Source: Volucribacter psittacicida
GTDB taxonomy: Bacteria; Pseudomonadota; Gammaproteobacteria; Enterobacterales; Pasteurellaceae
Assembly: GCF_004339025.1 (NCBI RefSeq)
Contig: NZ_SMFT01000002.1
Coordinates: 140,276-204,275, forward strand
Direction of reading: 5' to 3'
Length of the DNA stretch: 64,000 nt
Every line of letters begins with the position of its first letter. Position 1 is the first letter of the stretch. Under the pieces are notes generated by a model. It was not told the origin of the DNA. It worked only from the letters and a program-made list of their open reading frames with translations, and searched no databases. Below, piece after piece: positions 34,373 through 45,050 of this stretch. Position numbers and translations under genes: made by a program.

Positions 34373-35497
34373 TTAACTAAAATTAAGTTTATGTTGTTGA
34401 AATTGAGATAACAAATTTTTCACTGGTGTCGCCAATCCAATAGGATCAGGATTATCTGGATCATACCAATATTTCAATTCAGTGCCTACCGGAGATTGAT
34501 ATTTCGCCGTATTTTCCGCAATTTTTCGCCAATCCGTACGATCTTGTTGTTCAATTGGCGGCGTAAATTGAGCATAAATAGGATAAATATCTAAGTGAAA
34601 ATGGCTAAAGGTATGGCGGAAGCTCGTCCACTCCTGATAATGTTCTATTCCCATCTGACGCAAAAAAGCCAAGACCTCATCTTTATGATCAAATTGAGGG
34701 AAACAATATAATCCTCCCCAAAGTCCTTGATTTGAACGTTGTTGTAAATAAACTTTCCCCTGTTGTGCCAGCACTAAAAAATAACTGGTACGCTGTGGTA
34801 AAGACTTTTTTGGTTTTTTACCTGGATAACGTTGCCAATCTTGCTCTTTATAGGCTTGGCATTGAAAATTTAATGGACAAAGACCGCACTTAGGCTTACT
34901 CCTCGTACAAACCATTGCGCCAATATCCATCATTGCTTGATTGAAATCTGCAATCCTTTGAGATGGGCTAACCTCTTGACTTAATGACCATAAATGATTT
35001 TCTACTGACTTCTCTCCAGCCCAGCCTGCTACCGCAAAATAACGAGATAATACCCGTTTTACATTACCATCTAAAATCGGATAAGGCTGATTTAATACCG
35101 AAGACAATATAGCCCCAGCAGTACTACGCCCGATACCGGGGAGCGCCACCACATCAGCAAAATTCGTAGGAAATTGCCCCTGATATTGATCTCGCACAAT
35201 CTGGGCTGTCTTATGCAAATTTCTTGCACGTGCATAATAACCCAAACCAGTCCATAAATGTAAAACTTCGTCTAAAGGTGCATTGGCTAAATCAATAATA
35301 GTAGGAAAAGTATCGATAAAACGCTCAAAATAAGGAATAACCGTAACCACTTGGGTTTGCTGTAGCATAATTTCTGATAACCAGACTTTATACAGATTCT
35401 TTTGTTGTTGCCAAGGCAAATGTTTACGACCAAATTGGTCAAACCAAGTTAATACTGCCTGAGCAAAAGGTGCAGAAACGGAAGATTGAGCAAACAT
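34373..35497 (-). CDS. mutY: A/G-specific adenine glycosylase MutY
   Basis: 374 residues from the ATG at 35497; an ATG at 35518 would add seven residues without family support. The catalytic Glu lies in [11 protein letters not shown], the helix-hairpin-helix [12 protein letters not shown] with Lys/Asp in [11 protein letters not shown] follows, and the 4Fe-4S ligands are [17 protein letters not shown] (C-x6-C-x2-C-x5-C). The C-terminal NUDIX-like domain recognises 8-oxoG. It removes A mispaired with oxidised G. First gene of mutY-yggX-mltC. Confidence 0.96.
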   Translation of the reverse strand: MFAQSSVSAPFAQAVLTWFDQFGRKHLPWQQQKNLYKVWLSEIMLQQTQVVTVIPYFERFIDTFPTIIDLANAPLDEVLHLWTGLGYYARARNLHKTAQIVRDQYQGQFPTNFADVVALPGIGRSTAGAILSSVLNQPYPILDGNVKRVLSRYFAVAGWAGEKSVENHLWSLSQEVSPSQRIADFNQAMMDIGAMVCTRSKPKCGLCPLNFQCQAYKEQDWQRYPGKKPKKSLPQRTSYFLVLAQQGKVYLQQRSNQGLWGGLYCFPQFDHKDEVLAFLRQMGIEHYQEWTSFRHTFSHFHLDIYPIYAQFTPPIEQQDRTDWRKIAENTAKYQSPVGTELKYWYDPDNPDPIGLATPVKNLLSQFQQHKLNFS

Positions 35498-35596
35498 AAC
35501 AAAATAACAACAAATCATTCTTGGTGGGCAAGTGTAGCATAAGGCAAAGCTGGCACCTATAATTTATTTTGTGTATTTTTAAGTGTAAAAGAAATA

Positions 35597-35680
35597 TAAT
35601 CATTCCAATTTAAAAGAATGGCAGGACGATAGGCGGAAAACATTACAAAAGTAAGACAACCTTAAAATAGAACGACTATA
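35597..35680 (+). mobile_element. Diverged copy of the MITE upstream of trmB
   Basis: The left end TAATCATTCCAATTTAAAA and right end CCTTAAAATAGAACGACTA plus TA resemble the element's termini, but the ~45-bp middle has drifted. The length is 82-84 bp. It occupies most of the 251-bp gap between divergent mutY and trmB. Confidence 0.55.
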
Positions 35681-35769
35681 AAATCCAATGATAAGAAAAG
35701 AGAATAACTTTTCCTCCCCTTATAAAATCTTTATAATGACCAATTTCATTAATGCAATAACAAAACACT

Positions 35770-36519
35770 ATGAATGAACAACAAACCACTTTTGCTGAAC
35801 GTAAACGTAAAACCGTTGAAGTTGCAGAATTTACCGCTGATGGACGCTATAAACGTAAAGTACGTAGCTTCGTATTGCGTACTGGACGATTAAGTGAATT
35901 ACAAAAAAATGCGATGAACAGTCATTGGCAAACTTATGGTTTAGAACATCAACCTCATTGTTTTAATTTCCAACAAATTTTTGCTAATGATAATCCTGTT
36001 ATTTTAGAAATTGGCTTTGGTATGGGAAAATCTTTAGTGGAAATGGCAAAACAAAATCCTAATAGAAATTATTTAGGAATTGAAGTCCATACGCCTGGCG
36101 TAGGGGCTTGTATTGCTTATGCCGTAGAACAAAATGTTAAAAATTTACGCGTTATTTGCCACGATGCCACCGAAATTCTACGTGATTGTATTGCTCCAGA
36201 GAGCTTAGCGGGCTTACAGCTTTTCTTCCCCGATCCTTGGCAAAAAAGTAAGCATCATAAGCGACGTATTGTACAACCCGAATTTATCCAGCAAATTCTA
36301 TTAGCCTTACAGCCACAAGGCTTTATTCATATAGCAACAGATTGGCAAAATTATGCGGAATATATGCTAGAGGTACTACAACAATATACTCAGTTAAAAA
36401 ATTTATCAGCAACTAACGACTATATTCCTCGCCCTGACTCACGCCCATTAACGAAATTTGAACAACGTGGGCAAAAATTAGGGCATGGTGTCTGGGATTT
36501 GTATTTTATTAAAACTTGA
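35770..36519 (+). CDS. trmB: tRNA (guanine-N7)-methyltransferase TrmB
   Basis: 249 residues. SAM-binding [16 protein letters not shown] (about 77-92), [11 protein letters not shown] (about 98-108), [14 protein letters not shown] (about 156-169) and the C-terminal TKFEQRGQ are the TrmB signature. It makes m7G46 in tRNAs. It is followed 19 bp later by yggL. Confidence 0.97.
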   Translation: MNEQQTTFAERKRKTVEVAEFTADGRYKRKVRSFVLRTGRLSELQKNAMNSHWQTYGLEHQPHCFNFQQIFANDNPVILEIGFGMGKSLVEMAKQNPNRNYLGIEVHTPGVGACIAYAVEQNVKNLRVICHDATEILRDCIAPESLAGLQLFFPDPWQKSKHHKRRIVQPEFIQQILLALQPQGFIHIATDWQNYAEYMLEVLQQYTQLKNLSATNDYIPRPDSRPLTKFEQRGQKLGHGVWDLYFIKT

Positions 36520-36538
36520 ACAACAATAGGAGAAAAAT

Positions 36539-36883
36539 ATGGCAACGAAGCATAACAAAAGACAACGCAAAAAATTACATCTTGCGGAATATCAGGAGTT
36601 CGGTTTTTTGGTGAATTGGCAATTTGCTGAAGGAACCTCTTTAGAGCAAATTGATGCCACTGTTGATCGTTTTATTGAGGAGGTAATCAAACCTAATCAA
36701 TTAGCCTATGAAGGCAGTGGTTATCTCCATTGGGAAGGATTAGTTTGCCTAGAACAAACTGGAAAATGCGATGAGTCTCATCAGCAATTAGTTAAACAAT
36801 GGCTAGAAAATAATGGATTACAACAAATTGAAATCAGTGAATTATTTGATATTTGGTGGGATTTACCAAATAAATTAAAATAA
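36539..36883 (+). CDS. yggL: YggL-family 50S ribosome-binding protein
   Basis: 114 residues. The basic N-terminus KRQRKKLHLAEYQEFGF, central GSGYLHWEGLVCLEQTGKCDES and the end ELFDIWWD match E. coli YggL closely. YggL binds the large ribosomal subunit. It is encoded with trmB, as in E. coli. Confidence 0.93.
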   Translation: MATKHNKRQRKKLHLAEYQEFGFLVNWQFAEGTSLEQIDATVDRFIEEVIKPNQLAYEGSGYLHWEGLVCLEQTGKCDESHQQLVKQWLENNGLQQIEISELFDIWWDLPNKLK

Positions 36884-36965
36884 TTTCAATTTTCCACCGC
36901 ACTTTAATGCCAGTAAATATTCAAACTGGCATCTATCACTTTTCTATCTTTATTTGGAGAAACCT

Positions 36966-37325
36966 ATGAGAAAAAATATCATTTTATTAGCAAGCATTTT
37001 AACTAGTAGTTTAGTGATGGCAAATAATAGCCACGATCATCATCACCAACCTAGCACTGAATTCGGGAAAGACTATCTCTCGTCAATGGTAGAAATGCAT
37101 CAAGGCATGGAACAAGCTGCTTTTGCACAAAATCCCGATGTGTCATTTGCTCAGGGAATGATCGTTCATCACCAAGGTGCCATAGAAATGGCGAAAATCC
37201 AATTAAAATATGGCAAAGATCCTGAAATGCGCCAATTAGCAGAACAGATTATTCAAGCTCAAGAGCCTGAAATTAAACAAATGGAAGATTGGTTGAATAA
37301 ACATAACGAAAAAATCTTTAAGTAG
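36966..37325 (+). CDS. Secreted DUF305 protein, His-rich
   Basis: 119 residues from the ATG at 36966 (GGAGAAA ribosome site); an upstream TTG at 36954 is unlikely. A signal peptide (IILLASILTSSLVMA) is followed by a His cluster (SHDHHHQ). The DUF305 core has FAQGMIVHHQGAIEMAKI, whose paired His and Met suggest metal, probably copper, binding in a ferritin-like four-helix fold. Periplasmic. Homologs often sit near copper-handling genes, but there are none here. Confidence 0.8.
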   Translation: MRKNIILLASILTSSLVMANNSHDHHHQPSTEFGKDYLSSMVEMHQGMEQAAFAQNPDVSFAQGMIVHHQGAIEMAKIQLKYGKDPEMRQLAEQIIQAQEPEIKQMEDWLNKHNEKIFK

Positions 37326-37355
37326 AAAAATGCGACTATTTCTAGTCGCATTTTT
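37326..37355. terminator. Bidirectional terminator between DUF305 and the outer-membrane barrel
   Basis: AAAAATGCGACTA-TTTC-TAGTCGCATTTTT is a perfect 13-bp stem with a four-base loop and T runs on both strands, between convergent genes. Confidence 0.92.
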
Positions 37356-37362
37356 AATATTA

Positions 37363-37908
37363 TTAGAAATCGTAGCGTAAACCTACTTTAGCACCATAAT
37401 TTCTTACATTTGTGTCATCAATTCTACCTAAGTGGTTATATTCAACACCCGCATTAAGTTTTAAATTTTGTGCTAATGGATAAGTTACCCCGGCAACGAG
37501 ACCATAACCTAGATTAGTATTACTATATGAAGAATAATTGCCTACTCTAGTATCAGTTAATTTTAAACGGTTAATAGCTAAACGAGTTCCTACATAAGGC
37601 TTTAATTCTGATTGTACTGGAATATCATAAATCATTGAAAAACCAATACCATTTGTCTTTAACTCTTTATTTCCAATGTATCCATTATTATAGGAATAAT
37701 TAATGTTTCTATAATAAGTATAATCCAACGCTAAGCGGAAATCCTGTAATTGATAACCTACACTTAAGCGAGGCTCAAAACGATTCTTTTTATAATCTTC
37801 AATTTTTGTTCTTGAATAGCCTAGATCACCTTGAACATATACATTCGCGAGTAATGATGGTGCTGCTAATGTGGTTGCTAATGCGACTGCCATTAATGTC
37901 TTTTTCAT
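37363..37908 (-). CDS. Opacity-type outer-membrane beta-barrel protein
   Basis: 181 residues from the ATG at 37908 (AAGGAG ribosome site), with signal LMAVALATTLAAPSLLA. The rest alternates hydrophobic/polar residues in about eight strands (VYVQGDLGYSRTK; FRLALDYTYYRN; LKPYVGTRLAINR; LGYGLVAGVTYPL) and ends in RYDF, an aromatic C-terminal residue recognised by the BAM complex. This is the small Opa/OmpX-like porin or adhesin class. Exact function unknown. Confidence 0.85.
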   Translation of the reverse strand: MKKTLMAVALATTLAAPSLLANVYVQGDLGYSRTKIEDYKKNRFEPRLSVGYQLQDFRLALDYTYYRNINYSYNNGYIGNKELKTNGIGFSMIYDIPVQSELKPYVGTRLAINRLKLTDTRVGNYSSYSNTNLGYGLVAGVTYPLAQNLKLNAGVEYNHLGRIDDTNVRNYGAKVGLRYDF

Positions 37909-37976
37909 AATAAAAAACTCCTTAAAAATAATTAAATGCTGTAAACGATATAAAATCGCAAGGTGAGAGTAACATA

Positions 37977-38477
37977 TCACCCCACAAAATCCAATGCACT
38001 TTTACATTTTCTACAATAATACAGCATTCCATTACGTTGGATATTATTATGGCGGCGTAATGAGAGTTGATGTTGCTGGCAAGCACATTGGTATAAAAAG
38101 GTTTTACCCTGTACATTACTCACATCAAATTGATGACAAGTAGTGGCAGGACAATGAAAAATATGTTCCATTACAAATTGCCATTGCTTACCATGAGGTT
38201 TTACCAAGCCAAATTGTTGATAAACAATTAAATGAGCAACTTCGTGCGGAACGGTTTGTGCTATAAATTCTTGTTGATTTTCTAATAATAAAGTGCGGTT
38301 TAAATTAATTTTATTTTGTTGTAAATAAGCAACGCCTGCTTTTAAACCTCGTAATGTATATTCAATTTGAGGGTAAACAAAATGGCGTTGAAAGGCTTGT
38401 TCAGCAAGTTTTACGCAATGCTTGACTTGGCGTATAACTTGTAAATTAATATGGCGAAATAATTGCTGTTGTTGCAT
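37977..38477 (-). CDS. sprT: SprT-family zinc metalloprotease-like protein
   Basis: 166 residues. The zinc motif is [14 protein letters not shown] (HExxH-like, His88 and His92 region) and a C-terminal zinc-ribbon has [11 protein letters not shown] and YYCRKCKS. The same two-part layout is found in E. coli SprT, related to eukaryotic Spartan proteases. It lies after metK on the same strand, separated by a hairpin. Confidence 0.92.
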   Translation of the reverse strand: MQQQQLFRHINLQVIRQVKHCVKLAEQAFQRHFVYPQIEYTLRGLKAGVAYLQQNKINLNRTLLLENQQEFIAQTVPHEVAHLIVYQQFGLVKPHGKQWQFVMEHIFHCPATTCHQFDVSNVQGKTFLYQCACQQHQLSLRRHNNIQRNGMLYYCRKCKSALDFVG

Positions 38478-38490
38478 AGCATAATCAAGA

Positions 38491-38514
38491 ATAAGGGAAT
38501 GAACATTCCCTTAA
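38491..38514 (-). terminator. Hairpin after metK
   Basis: TAAGGGAATG and CATTCCCTTA pair over 9-10 bp with a short loop, followed on the minus strand by TTCTTG. It probably ends or attenuates the metK transcript before sprT. Confidence 0.7.
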
Positions 38515-38523
38515 TTGATGTGA

Positions 38524-39678
38524 TTATTTTAACCCTGCGGCTTGTTTTAATTGCTCAACACGATCTAATTTTTCCCAAGGGAAATGGTCGCGGCCGAAAT
38601 GACCATAAGCCGCTGTTTCTCGGTAAATTGGACGAATTAAATCAAGCATTTTAATTAAGCCATAAGGGCGTAGATCAAAATGTTCACGCACTAATTGAAT
38701 GAGTAGCGTTTCACTCACTTTCGCTGTGCCAAAGGTTTCTAACATAATAGAAGTTGGCTCAGCGACACCAATGGCATAAGAAAGTTGAATTTCACAACGA
38801 TCAGCCAAGCCCGCTGCCACGATATTTTTAGCCACATAACGGGCAGCATAAGCGGCACTGCGGTCTACCTTAGAGGGATCTTTTCCTGAAAATGCTCCGC
38901 CACCATGACGTGCCGCACCGCCATAAGTATCCACGATAATTTTTCGCCCAGTTAAACCACAATCCCCCATTGGACCACCAATAACAAAGCGTCCTGTTGG
39001 ATTAATAAAATACTTGGTTTTGGCAGTAAGCCATTGAGCAGGGAGGACAGGTTTAATAATTTCTTCCATTACCGCTTCGTGTAACGCTTTTTGATCAATG
39101 CTATCTGCGTGTTGGGTAGAAAGTACAACGGCATCAATGCCCACAATGTGATTATTTTCATATTGTAAAGTAACTTGGCTTTTGGCATCAGGGCGTAACC
39201 AAGGCAATGTACCATTTTTACGCACTAAGGCTTGGCGTTCCATTAAACGATGTGCGTAGGTAATTGCTGCTGGCATAAAAACATCGGTTTCATTAGTGGC
39301 ATAACCGAACATAATGCCTTGATCGCCTGCTCCTTGATCAAGGGGATTTTCACGATCTACGCCTTGATTAATATCTGATGATTGTTTACCAATCGCATTT
39401 AATACTGCACAAGAATGTCCATCAAAGCCCATATCAGAGCTGGTATAACCAATATCACAAATAACTTGGCGAGCAATATTTTCCACATCAACCCAAGCTG
39501 AAGTAGTAATTTCGCCTCCCACCAATGCCATACCTGTTTTCACATAGGTTTCGCAAGCAACGCGTGCTTTAGGATCTTGTTTGAGAATTTCATCTAAGAC
39601 TGCATCAGAAATTTGATCTGCAATCTTATCAGGATGCCCTTCTGATACGGATTCAGAAGTAAATAAATGACTTGCCAT
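38524..39678 (-). CDS. metK: S-adenosylmethionine synthetase
   Basis: 384 residues, full length. [16 protein letters not shown] (about 14-29), the methionine-binding [10 protein letters not shown] (about 118-127) and [16 protein letters not shown] (about 258-273) are the three MetK signatures. It makes SAM from methionine and ATP. It is preceded by three tandem MetJ boxes, so it should be repressed by MetJ-SAM. mtnN (14.5 kb) and mmuM (50.5 kb) belong to the same methyl cycle. Confidence 0.98.
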   Translation of the reverse strand: MASHLFTSESVSEGHPDKIADQISDAVLDEILKQDPKARVACETYVKTGMALVGGEITTSAWVDVENIARQVICDIGYTSSDMGFDGHSCAVLNAIGKQSSDINQGVDRENPLDQGAGDQGIMFGYATNETDVFMPAAITYAHRLMERQALVRKNGTLPWLRPDAKSQVTLQYENNHIVGIDAVVLSTQHADSIDQKALHEAVMEEIIKPVLPAQWLTAKTKYFINPTGRFVIGGPMGDCGLTGRKIIVDTYGGAARHGGGAFSGKDPSKVDRSAAYAARYVAKNIVAAGLADRCEIQLSYAIGVAEPTSIMLETFGTAKVSETLLIQLVREHFDLRPYGLIKMLDLIRPIYRETAAYGHFGRDHFPWEKLDRVEQLKQAAGLK

Positions 39679-39703
39679 AAATGCTACCTAATAATAATTA
39701 AAT

Positions 39704-39755
39704 GGATGTTTAGATGTTTGGACGTCTATAATACGCTTTTTTATTGATAAATCAA
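39704..39755 (-). promoter_or_regulatory. metK promoter with three tandem MetJ operator boxes
   Basis: Read leftward, -35 TTGATT (39755-39750) and -10 TATTAT (39733-39728) are separated by 16 bp. Directly after lie three adjacent 8-mers: AGACGTCC, AAACATCT, AAACATCC (39727-39704), matching the MetJ consensus AGACGTCT at 7, 5 and 4 of 8 positions. MetJ dimers bind such tandem boxes cooperatively with SAM, here covering the transcription start. Confidence 0.85.
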
Positions 39756-39803
39756 TGATAGCGAGAGGAAAAATTGTTGAAAATCTAACCGCACTTTAAG
39801 AAA

Positions 39804-39833
39804 ATGCTCACTTTTTTGATAGAAAGTGAGCAT
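39804..39833 (-). terminator. Terminator of ndk
   Basis: ATGCTCACTTT and AAAGTGAGCAT form an 11-bp stem around an 8-base loop, with TTTTC following on the minus strand. An uptake signal lies just beyond at 39788-39796. Confidence 0.85.
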
Positions 39834-39843
39834 AAAAATTAGC

Positions 39844-40263
39844 TTAGAATAACTCTTCTTCAACAAAGAAATAAGCAATTTCTCGTTGTGCTGAGGCAAG
39901 GCTATCAGAACCATGCACTGAATTTTCTCTTGCACTTAATGCAAAATCATGGCGAATTGTTCCTGCTCTTGCTTCCGTTAAATTGGTTGCCCCAATTAAT
40001 TCACGATAATTTTTAACCGCATTTTCTCCCTCTAAGACAACAACCACAACAGGTGCTGATGTCATAAACGCCACCAAGGGCTGAAAAAAAGGTTTCTCTC
40101 TATGCTCCGCATAAAATCCCTCAGCCTGTTCTTGATTTAAATGCAACATTTTCATTGCAACAATATGAAGTTTTGCTTGTTCAATACGTGCCAGAATACG
40201 CCCAATGATTGCCCGTTGTGTTGCATCAGGTTTAATAATCGCTAATGTGCGTTCAACTGCCAT
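39844..40263 (-). CDS. ndk: Nucleoside diphosphate kinase
   Basis: 139 residues from the ATG at 40263; a longer frame to 40338 overlaps pepB and lacks family similarity. [16 protein letters not shown] is the canonical start and [13 protein letters not shown] holds the phospho-accepting His (near 117). It equilibrates nucleoside triphosphates. The start lies 2 bp after the pepB stop, so the genes are coupled as in Haemophilus. Confidence 0.97.
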   Translation of the reverse strand: MAVERTLAIIKPDATQRAIIGRILARIEQAKLHIVAMKMLHLNQEQAEGFYAEHREKPFFQPLVAFMTSAPVVVVVLEGENAVKNYRELIGATNLTEARAGTIRHDFALSARENSVHGSDSLASAQREIAYFFVEEELF

Positions 40264-40265
40264 CG

Positions 40266-41573
40266 TTAATCTCCCTGTTGATTTAATAATAATCTCGCTA
40301 GCGTTTGCACGCCTAAGCCTGTTGCGCCAGCAGCCCATAGCCCATTACCACTTTTACAAAATGTGGCTGAACAATCAATATGTAACCAATGTTGTTGATA
40401 ATTTTGAACAAAATAAGACAAGAAAGCCGTTGCTGTACTTGCCCCTGCCCCAACGGGTACAGAGCCTACATTGGCAATATCCGCAAAGTTTGAATGAATT
40501 TGTCCTCGATGTAATTCCGCAAAGGGTAAACGCCAAAATGGCTCATGGCTTTGTTCTGCGGCAGTAAATAAGGCTTGAGCAAGTTCATCGTCCATCGTTA
40601 ATACCGAATGATAGTCATTTCCTACTGCCACTTTCGCCGCCCCAGTTAAGGTAGCACAATCAAGAATAAATTTTGCATTATCTTTATCGGCATCAATTAA
40701 ACCATCAGCTAAAACTAAGCGCCCTTCTGCATCGGTGTTAAGCACTTCAACACTCACACCATTACGGTATTCAATAATATCGCCCAATTTAAAAGCATGG
40801 CTACTGACCATATTTTCAGCACAACATAAATAAAGTTTGACACGTTGCTTTAAACCTTGAGAGATAGCAAGTCCTAATGCGCCTGTCAACAGTGCCGCTC
40901 CGCCCATATCAGAACGCATGGTTTCCATACTATTACTTGGTTTTAAACTATATCCGCCGCTATCAAAGGTAATCCCTTTTCCCACTAAACTTGCTAATAC
41001 TGGGGCTTGCTCATCATCCGTAGGATTAAAATCAAGTTGCAACATCACAGGGCGATTGACTGAGCCTTTTCCCACATTCCAAATACCTAAATATCCTTGT
41101 CGATGTAGCTGATCATTATTCAAAATATGATAGCTGACAGCATTGGCTTGATTAACCTTTTCTGCTTGTTGCACAATAAACTCTGCTGCCCGTTGAGCCA
41201 GCTGTTCAGGGGTAATAATGGTCGCAGGCAAATTAATGATTTCACGCGTAAAGTTACTGCAATCCAACAAATGGGTTAATTGCTGTTGCTGATCCGCTGG
41301 TAATGTGGGAAAACTGATCTGATAATCTTGTTTATTGCTATAAAATCCCTGTTGAAAAGCCCAACAATATTGCCAATCCCACCCCTCGCCAGCGAGTTTG
41401 ACTTGTGTAATGCCTTGATTGCGCAATTTACGCGCCGCTTTTTGTACAACGCAGAGATTATCCTGTTGACTAAGATGAATTACTGCGGTTTTATCAGTAA
41501 AGCTGAGAACTGCCTTTTTCCCCCAAATTTGTTCTTCAGCGACTTGATTTGATAAGATTATTTCCATTGCCAT
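40266..41573 (-). CDS. pepB: Peptidase B (M17 leucyl aminopeptidase family)
   Basis: 435 residues. The metal ligands are in [17 protein letters not shown] (about 202-218), [15 protein letters not shown] and [14 protein letters not shown] (about 278-291), the last being the M17 signature. It is a cytosolic, metal-dependent aminopeptidase. The start may be Met1 or Met3 (41567). An uptake-signal terminator separates it from iscX upstream, so it is probably outside the isc operon. Confidence 0.96.
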   Translation of the reverse strand: MAMEIILSNQVAEEQIWGKKAVLSFTDKTAVIHLSQQDNLCVVQKAARKLRNQGITQVKLAGEGWDWQYCWAFQQGFYSNKQDYQISFPTLPADQQQQLTHLLDCSNFTREIINLPATIITPEQLAQRAAEFIVQQAEKVNQANAVSYHILNNDQLHRQGYLGIWNVGKGSVNRPVMLQLDFNPTDDEQAPVLASLVGKGITFDSGGYSLKPSNSMETMRSDMGGAALLTGALGLAISQGLKQRVKLYLCCAENMVSSHAFKLGDIIEYRNGVSVEVLNTDAEGRLVLADGLIDADKDNAKFILDCATLTGAAKVAVGNDYHSVLTMDDELAQALFTAAEQSHEPFWRLPFAELHRGQIHSNFADIANVGSVPVGAGASTATAFLSYFVQNYQQHWLHIDCSATFCKSGNGLWAAGATGLGVQTLARLLLNQQGD

Positions 41574-41611
41574 TGATTTATCCTTCTATGTTTAAAAACA
41601 TTTTAAAAAAT

Positions 41612-41641
41612 GACCGCACTTAGTCTTTACCAAGTGCGGTC
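41612..41641 (-). terminator. Inverted uptake-signal pair ending the isc operon
   Basis: GACCGCACTT and AAGTGCGGTC pair perfectly over 10 bp around a 10-base loop. On the minus strand it is followed by ATTTTTTAAAA, giving an intrinsic terminator after iscX and before pepB. Confidence 0.88.
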
Positions 41642-41645
41642 TATT

Positions 41646-41840
41646 TTATTCAAATTCTTCCAGCCATTTCAATAAAATCGCTTCTAAAATTGCTTCATTG
41701 GATTTTTCAGGCTCATCATCAAATTCTTCTAGCTGGCAAATCCATTGGTGCATATCCGTAAAACGTACTGTTTTGGGATCAAGATCAGGATAGCGATCAT
41801 ATAATGCCCAAGCAATTTCTTGTGAATCTGTCCATTTCAT
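41646..41840 (-). CDS. iscX: Fe-S cluster assembly protein IscX
   Basis: 64 residues, acidic and full length. [20 protein letters not shown] and then [14 protein letters not shown] are the family landmarks. It binds IscS and iron and tunes cluster synthesis. The start overlaps the fdx stop by one base; it is the last gene of the isc operon. Confidence 0.97.
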   Translation of the reverse strand: MKWTDSQEIAWALYDRYPDLDPKTVRFTDMHQWICQLEEFDDEPEKSNEAILEAILLKWLEEFE

Positions 41841-42181
41841 TAATGATTTTCCTCACGTGCATGGTTCAAACTATATTTTGGAATTTCAATTACTAAATCT
41901 TCATCACCCACAATACATTGGCAACTTAATCGGCTATCGACTTCTAAGCCCCAAGCCTTATCAAGCATATCATCTTCTTCATCGGTGCTTTCATTTAATG
42001 AATCAAAGCCTTCACGCACAATGACATGGCAAGTGGTACAAGCACAAGAACCATCACAAGCGTGTTCAATTTCAATACCTGCTTCTAAGGCTTTTTCTAA
42101 TACATTATCCCCTTTTGCGGCATCAATAACCATACCTTCAGGGCAAAGGGTTTCATGGGGTAAAAAGATAATTTTTGTCAT
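41840..42181 (-). CDS. fdx: [2Fe-2S] ferredoxin of the isc system
   Basis: 113 residues. Cluster ligands lie in [16 protein letters not shown] (C42, C48, C51 pattern) and SRLSCQCIV (C87 region). It is the adrenodoxin-type ferredoxin that supplies electrons for cluster assembly on IscU. It starts 13 bp after hscA. Confidence 0.97.
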   Translation of the reverse strand: MTKIIFLPHETLCPEGMVIDAAKGDNVLEKALEAGIEIEHACDGSCACTTCHVIVREGFDSLNESTDEEDDMLDKAWGLEVDSRLSCQCIVGDEDLVIEIPKYSLNHAREENH

Positions 42182-42194
42182 TTTTCACTCTCAA

Positions 42195-44054
42195 CTACGA
42201 TTTTTTTTCAATATCATCAACAGAATGTCCCGTTAATACCGCATTAATGGACTTATTCATACGTCTTGCGGCAAATTCTCTAGTTGCTTGATCAAGGGCT
42301 TTAATGCCCTGTTTAATGGCAACAGCATCTTGTTGTTGACGCAATTCATCTAAATTATGGATTGCCATTTTGACAGCCTCAAGTTCTTGCTCATTTAATA
42401 AACTCGCATCTTGTTGTAAGGCATTGCGTAAACTGGATAATACACGTTCTGCTTCTACTTTTTGTTCCGCTAATAAACGTAATTGAATATCTTGTTTCGC
42501 ATTTTGCATTGAGGCTCGTAACATATTGGCAATTTCTTCATCGGTTAAACCATAAGAAGGTTTAACTTGGATAGAAGATTGGATCCCGGTGGACTTTTCC
42601 ATGGCGGTGACACTTAATAAACCGTCAGCATCCACTTGATAGGTTACCCTGACGTGAGCGGCACCAGCGACCATTGCGGGAATACCACGCAAGGTAAAAC
42701 GTGCTAAGGAACGGCAATCTGCCACCATTTCACGCTCGCCTTGCACCACATGCACCGCCATAGCGGTTTGCCCATCTTTAAAGGTAGTAAATTCTTGGGC
42801 TCTTGCCACAGGGATCGTGGTATTACGTGGAATAATTTTTTCCACCAATCCTCCCATGGTTTCAATTCCAAGGGAAAGGGGAATCACATCAAGCAATAAC
42901 ATCTCATTATCAGGTTTATTACCCGCTAAAATATCCGCTTGAATTGCAGCCCCTAATGCCACGACTTTATCAGGATCAATGGACGTCAAAGGGGGTTTGT
43001 TAAAAAAGGTACCGACTTGAGCACGAACCGCCGGCACTCTGGTTGAACCGCCTACCATCACGACTTGTTGAACCTCTTCAACGCTGACTTTGGCATCTTT
43101 TAACGCTCTGCGACAAGCCTGTAAAGAACGTTTAATCAATGGAGCAATAAGTTGTTCAAACTGCTCACGAGAGATATTACCCTGCCAAGCTCCATATTGT
43201 ATGTCAGCGGTCTGCTTTTCCGTTAAGGCAATTTTGGTGGCAATAGCCAGATCCAGTAATTGACGATGTTCTTGCTCATTTTTTGGGGAATATTGTGCTT
43301 GTTGGGCAATCCAATCCGCTAATAAATGATCAAAATCATCACCCCCTAATGCGGTATCTCCCCCCGTTGCCAAGACTTCAAACACGCCTTTTGATAAACG
43401 CAAAATTGAAATATCAAAGGTGCCACCACCGAGATCATAAACGGCGATAACCCCTTCTTGCCCACTGTCCAAACCATAAGCAATCGCAGCGGCGGTAGGT
43501 TCATTCAATAAGCGTAGTACATTAAGATTAGCAAGTTTCGCCGCATCTTTTGTGGCTTGCCGTTGTGCATCATCAAAATAAGCGGGAACAGTAATTACCG
43601 CCCCCGTTAATTCACCGCCCAATCGTTGTTCAGCAAGGGAGGTCAGTTTTTGTAAAATTTTGGCGGAAATCTCAATGGGAGAATATTGCCCTTGCGCGGT
43701 ATTAAGCAAAGGCAAGCCATTTTCGCTTGCACTAAATTGATAAGGCAAATGGGGATAACGAGCTTGCACATCAGCCAAACTACGTCCAATTAAACGCTTA
43801 ACGGATACAATGGTATCTTTAGGGTATTCACTGGCGACTGCCATTGCTTCATAACCCACAAACGTATGTTCAGGGTTAAAATGCACAACAGAAGGCAACA
43901 AGGCACGCTGTTGCTCATCTAATAAAATATCAGCATGGCCATTACGCACTGTTGCTACAAGTGAATTGGTGGTTCCCAAATCAATGCCCACTGCTAAACG
44001 GTGTTCGTGAGGTGCCGCACTTTGTCCGGGTTCAGCGATTTGTAATAATGCCAT
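42195..44054 (-). CDS. hscA: Fe-S assembly chaperone HscA (Hsp70 family)
   Basis: 619 residues. ATPase motifs [12 protein letters not shown] (about 23-34), [14 protein letters not shown] (about 205-218) and [14 protein letters not shown] (about 331-344) are followed by the substrate-binding domain. It recognises the LPPVK motif of IscU, seen at 45.1 kb, and with HscB drives cluster release. Upstream hscB ends 30 bp before its start. Confidence 0.97.
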   Translation of the reverse strand: MALLQIAEPGQSAAPHEHRLAVGIDLGTTNSLVATVRNGHADILLDEQQRALLPSVVHFNPEHTFVGYEAMAVASEYPKDTIVSVKRLIGRSLADVQARYPHLPYQFSASENGLPLLNTAQGQYSPIEISAKILQKLTSLAEQRLGGELTGAVITVPAYFDDAQRQATKDAAKLANLNVLRLLNEPTAAAIAYGLDSGQEGVIAVYDLGGGTFDISILRLSKGVFEVLATGGDTALGGDDFDHLLADWIAQQAQYSPKNEQEHRQLLDLAIATKIALTEKQTADIQYGAWQGNISREQFEQLIAPLIKRSLQACRRALKDAKVSVEEVQQVVMVGGSTRVPAVRAQVGTFFNKPPLTSIDPDKVVALGAAIQADILAGNKPDNEMLLLDVIPLSLGIETMGGLVEKIIPRNTTIPVARAQEFTTFKDGQTAMAVHVVQGEREMVADCRSLARFTLRGIPAMVAGAAHVRVTYQVDADGLLSVTAMEKSTGIQSSIQVKPSYGLTDEEIANMLRASMQNAKQDIQLRLLAEQKVEAERVLSSLRNALQQDASLLNEQELEAVKMAIHNLDELRQQQDAVAIKQGIKALDQATREFAARRMNKSINAVLTGHSVDDIEKKS

Positions 44055-44084
44055 ATATTTTCTCTTTAGGTTAAGGTTTTAAGG

Positions 44085-44603
44085 TTAAAAACCTGCCAGT
44101 TGATCTTCAATGCGTTCAATTTCTTGTTCTAATTTTTTGATGAATTTTAGGCGATCAATATGTAATTGACTTTGCTGCCATTGTTGTTGCTCAATTTCCG
44201 TTGCAAGTGCGGTCAATTCTTGAGATTTTTTTTCCTGTAAACCTTGTTGCAGGGATAACAAATCTTGCTCATTTTGGCTTTGTTCAATCTCTTCAAGTTG
44301 TTCACGCCAAGCCATTTGTTCCATAAGGAATGCCATATCATGGGTGGTATTTTCTTTATCAATAGCCTGCCCTGTGGCAATTTCTACAATGGCTTCCGCT
44401 CGCAAAATAGGATCTTTAAGCTGTTGATAAGCATCATTAATTTGGGAAGAGCGTTGTAATGCCTCCCGTTGCTGTTGCTCATCTTTTGAGGCAAAATTAT
44501 CAGGGTGCAAACTTTTTTGTAAGGCAAGATAACGTTGTGACAACAAATTTAAATCCAGTTGAAAACTCACTGGAAGCTCAAAAAGCTGAAAACAATTTTG
44601 CAT
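44085..44603 (-). CDS. hscB: Fe-S assembly co-chaperone HscB
   Basis: 172 residues. An N-terminal J-domain with LHPDNFASKDEQQ (HPD motif, about 37-39) is followed by a three-helix IscU-binding domain rich in Gln and Glu. It delivers IscU to HscA and stimulates ATP hydrolysis. It lies 9 bp after iscA. Confidence 0.97.
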   Translation of the reverse strand: MQNCFQLFELPVSFQLDLNLLSQRYLALQKSLHPDNFASKDEQQQREALQRSSQINDAYQQLKDPILRAEAIVEIATGQAIDKENTTHDMAFLMEQMAWREQLEEIEQSQNEQDLLSLQQGLQEKKSQELTALATEIEQQQWQQSQLHIDRLKFIKKLEQEIERIEDQLAGF

Positions 44604-44612
44604 AAACTCACC

Positions 44613-44978
44613 CTATACGTTAAAACTTTCACCACAACCACATTGATCTTTCACATTAGGATTATGAAATTTAAACCCTTCGTTTAAGCCTTCTTTGGTA
44701 AAATCCAATATGGTGCCTTCTAAATAAACAAGGCTTTTGGTATCCACAATGACTTTTACGCCATGCTGCTCAAACACTTGATCATCTTCATTTAATTCAT
44801 CAACAAATTCAAGGATATAAGCTAAACCTGAACAACCTGACGTTTTGATCCCAAGACGTAATCCAATACCTTTCCCCCGATTAGCTAAAAACGTTTTCAC
44901 ACGTTGTGCCGCCGCTTCGGTTAAGCCAACCCCTGTATTAAGAGCGGACTCGGATAAATGCTGTTGTACTGATGACAT
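44613..44978 (-). CDS. iscA: Fe-S assembly protein IscA, N-terminally extended
   Basis: 121 residues from the ATG at 44978 (GGGAG ribosome site; an upstream TTG at 44990 is weaker). The conserved A-type carrier core has the three Cys in [10 protein letters not shown] and DQCGCGES. It carries about 14 extra residues at the N-terminus ([14 protein letters not shown]) before the usual start region [12 protein letters not shown], compared with the 107-residue E. coli protein. It transfers iron or clusters to target proteins. Confidence 0.96.
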   Translation of the reverse strand: MSSVQQHLSESALNTGVGLTEAAAQRVKTFLANRGKGIGLRLGIKTSGCSGLAYILEFVDELNEDDQVFEQHGVKVIVDTKSLVYLEGTILDFTKEGLNEGFKFHNPNVKDQCGCGESFNV

Positions 44979-44999
44979 AATGGCTCCCAATTAAGTTTA

Positions 45000-45019
45000 T
45001 AGGGCGTGTTGACGCCCTA
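45000..45019 (-). other. Hairpin in the iscU-iscA gap
   Basis: TAGGGCGT-GTTG-ACGCCCTA is a perfect 8-bp stem with a four-base loop in the 72-bp gap. It has no T run and may be a processing or stability element rather than a terminator. Confidence 0.55.
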
Positions 45020-45050
45020 CATAGATCAAAACAAGTTGTGAGTTTAAGGA

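Noticed and set aside
36901..36965. Extended DUF305 start at TTG 36954
   Set aside because: The TTG lies on the ribosome site (GGAGAAA) that serves the ATG at 36966, which is directly followed by a signal peptide.
39679..39760. SAM riboswitch upstream of metK
   Set aside because: The leader is only ~50 bp and holds MetJ boxes; no riboswitch-sized structured leader is present.
40264..40338. N-terminal extension of Ndk by 25 residues
   Set aside because: The extra residues overlap the pepB end and do not fit the family; [13 protein letters not shown] at 40263 is the standard start.
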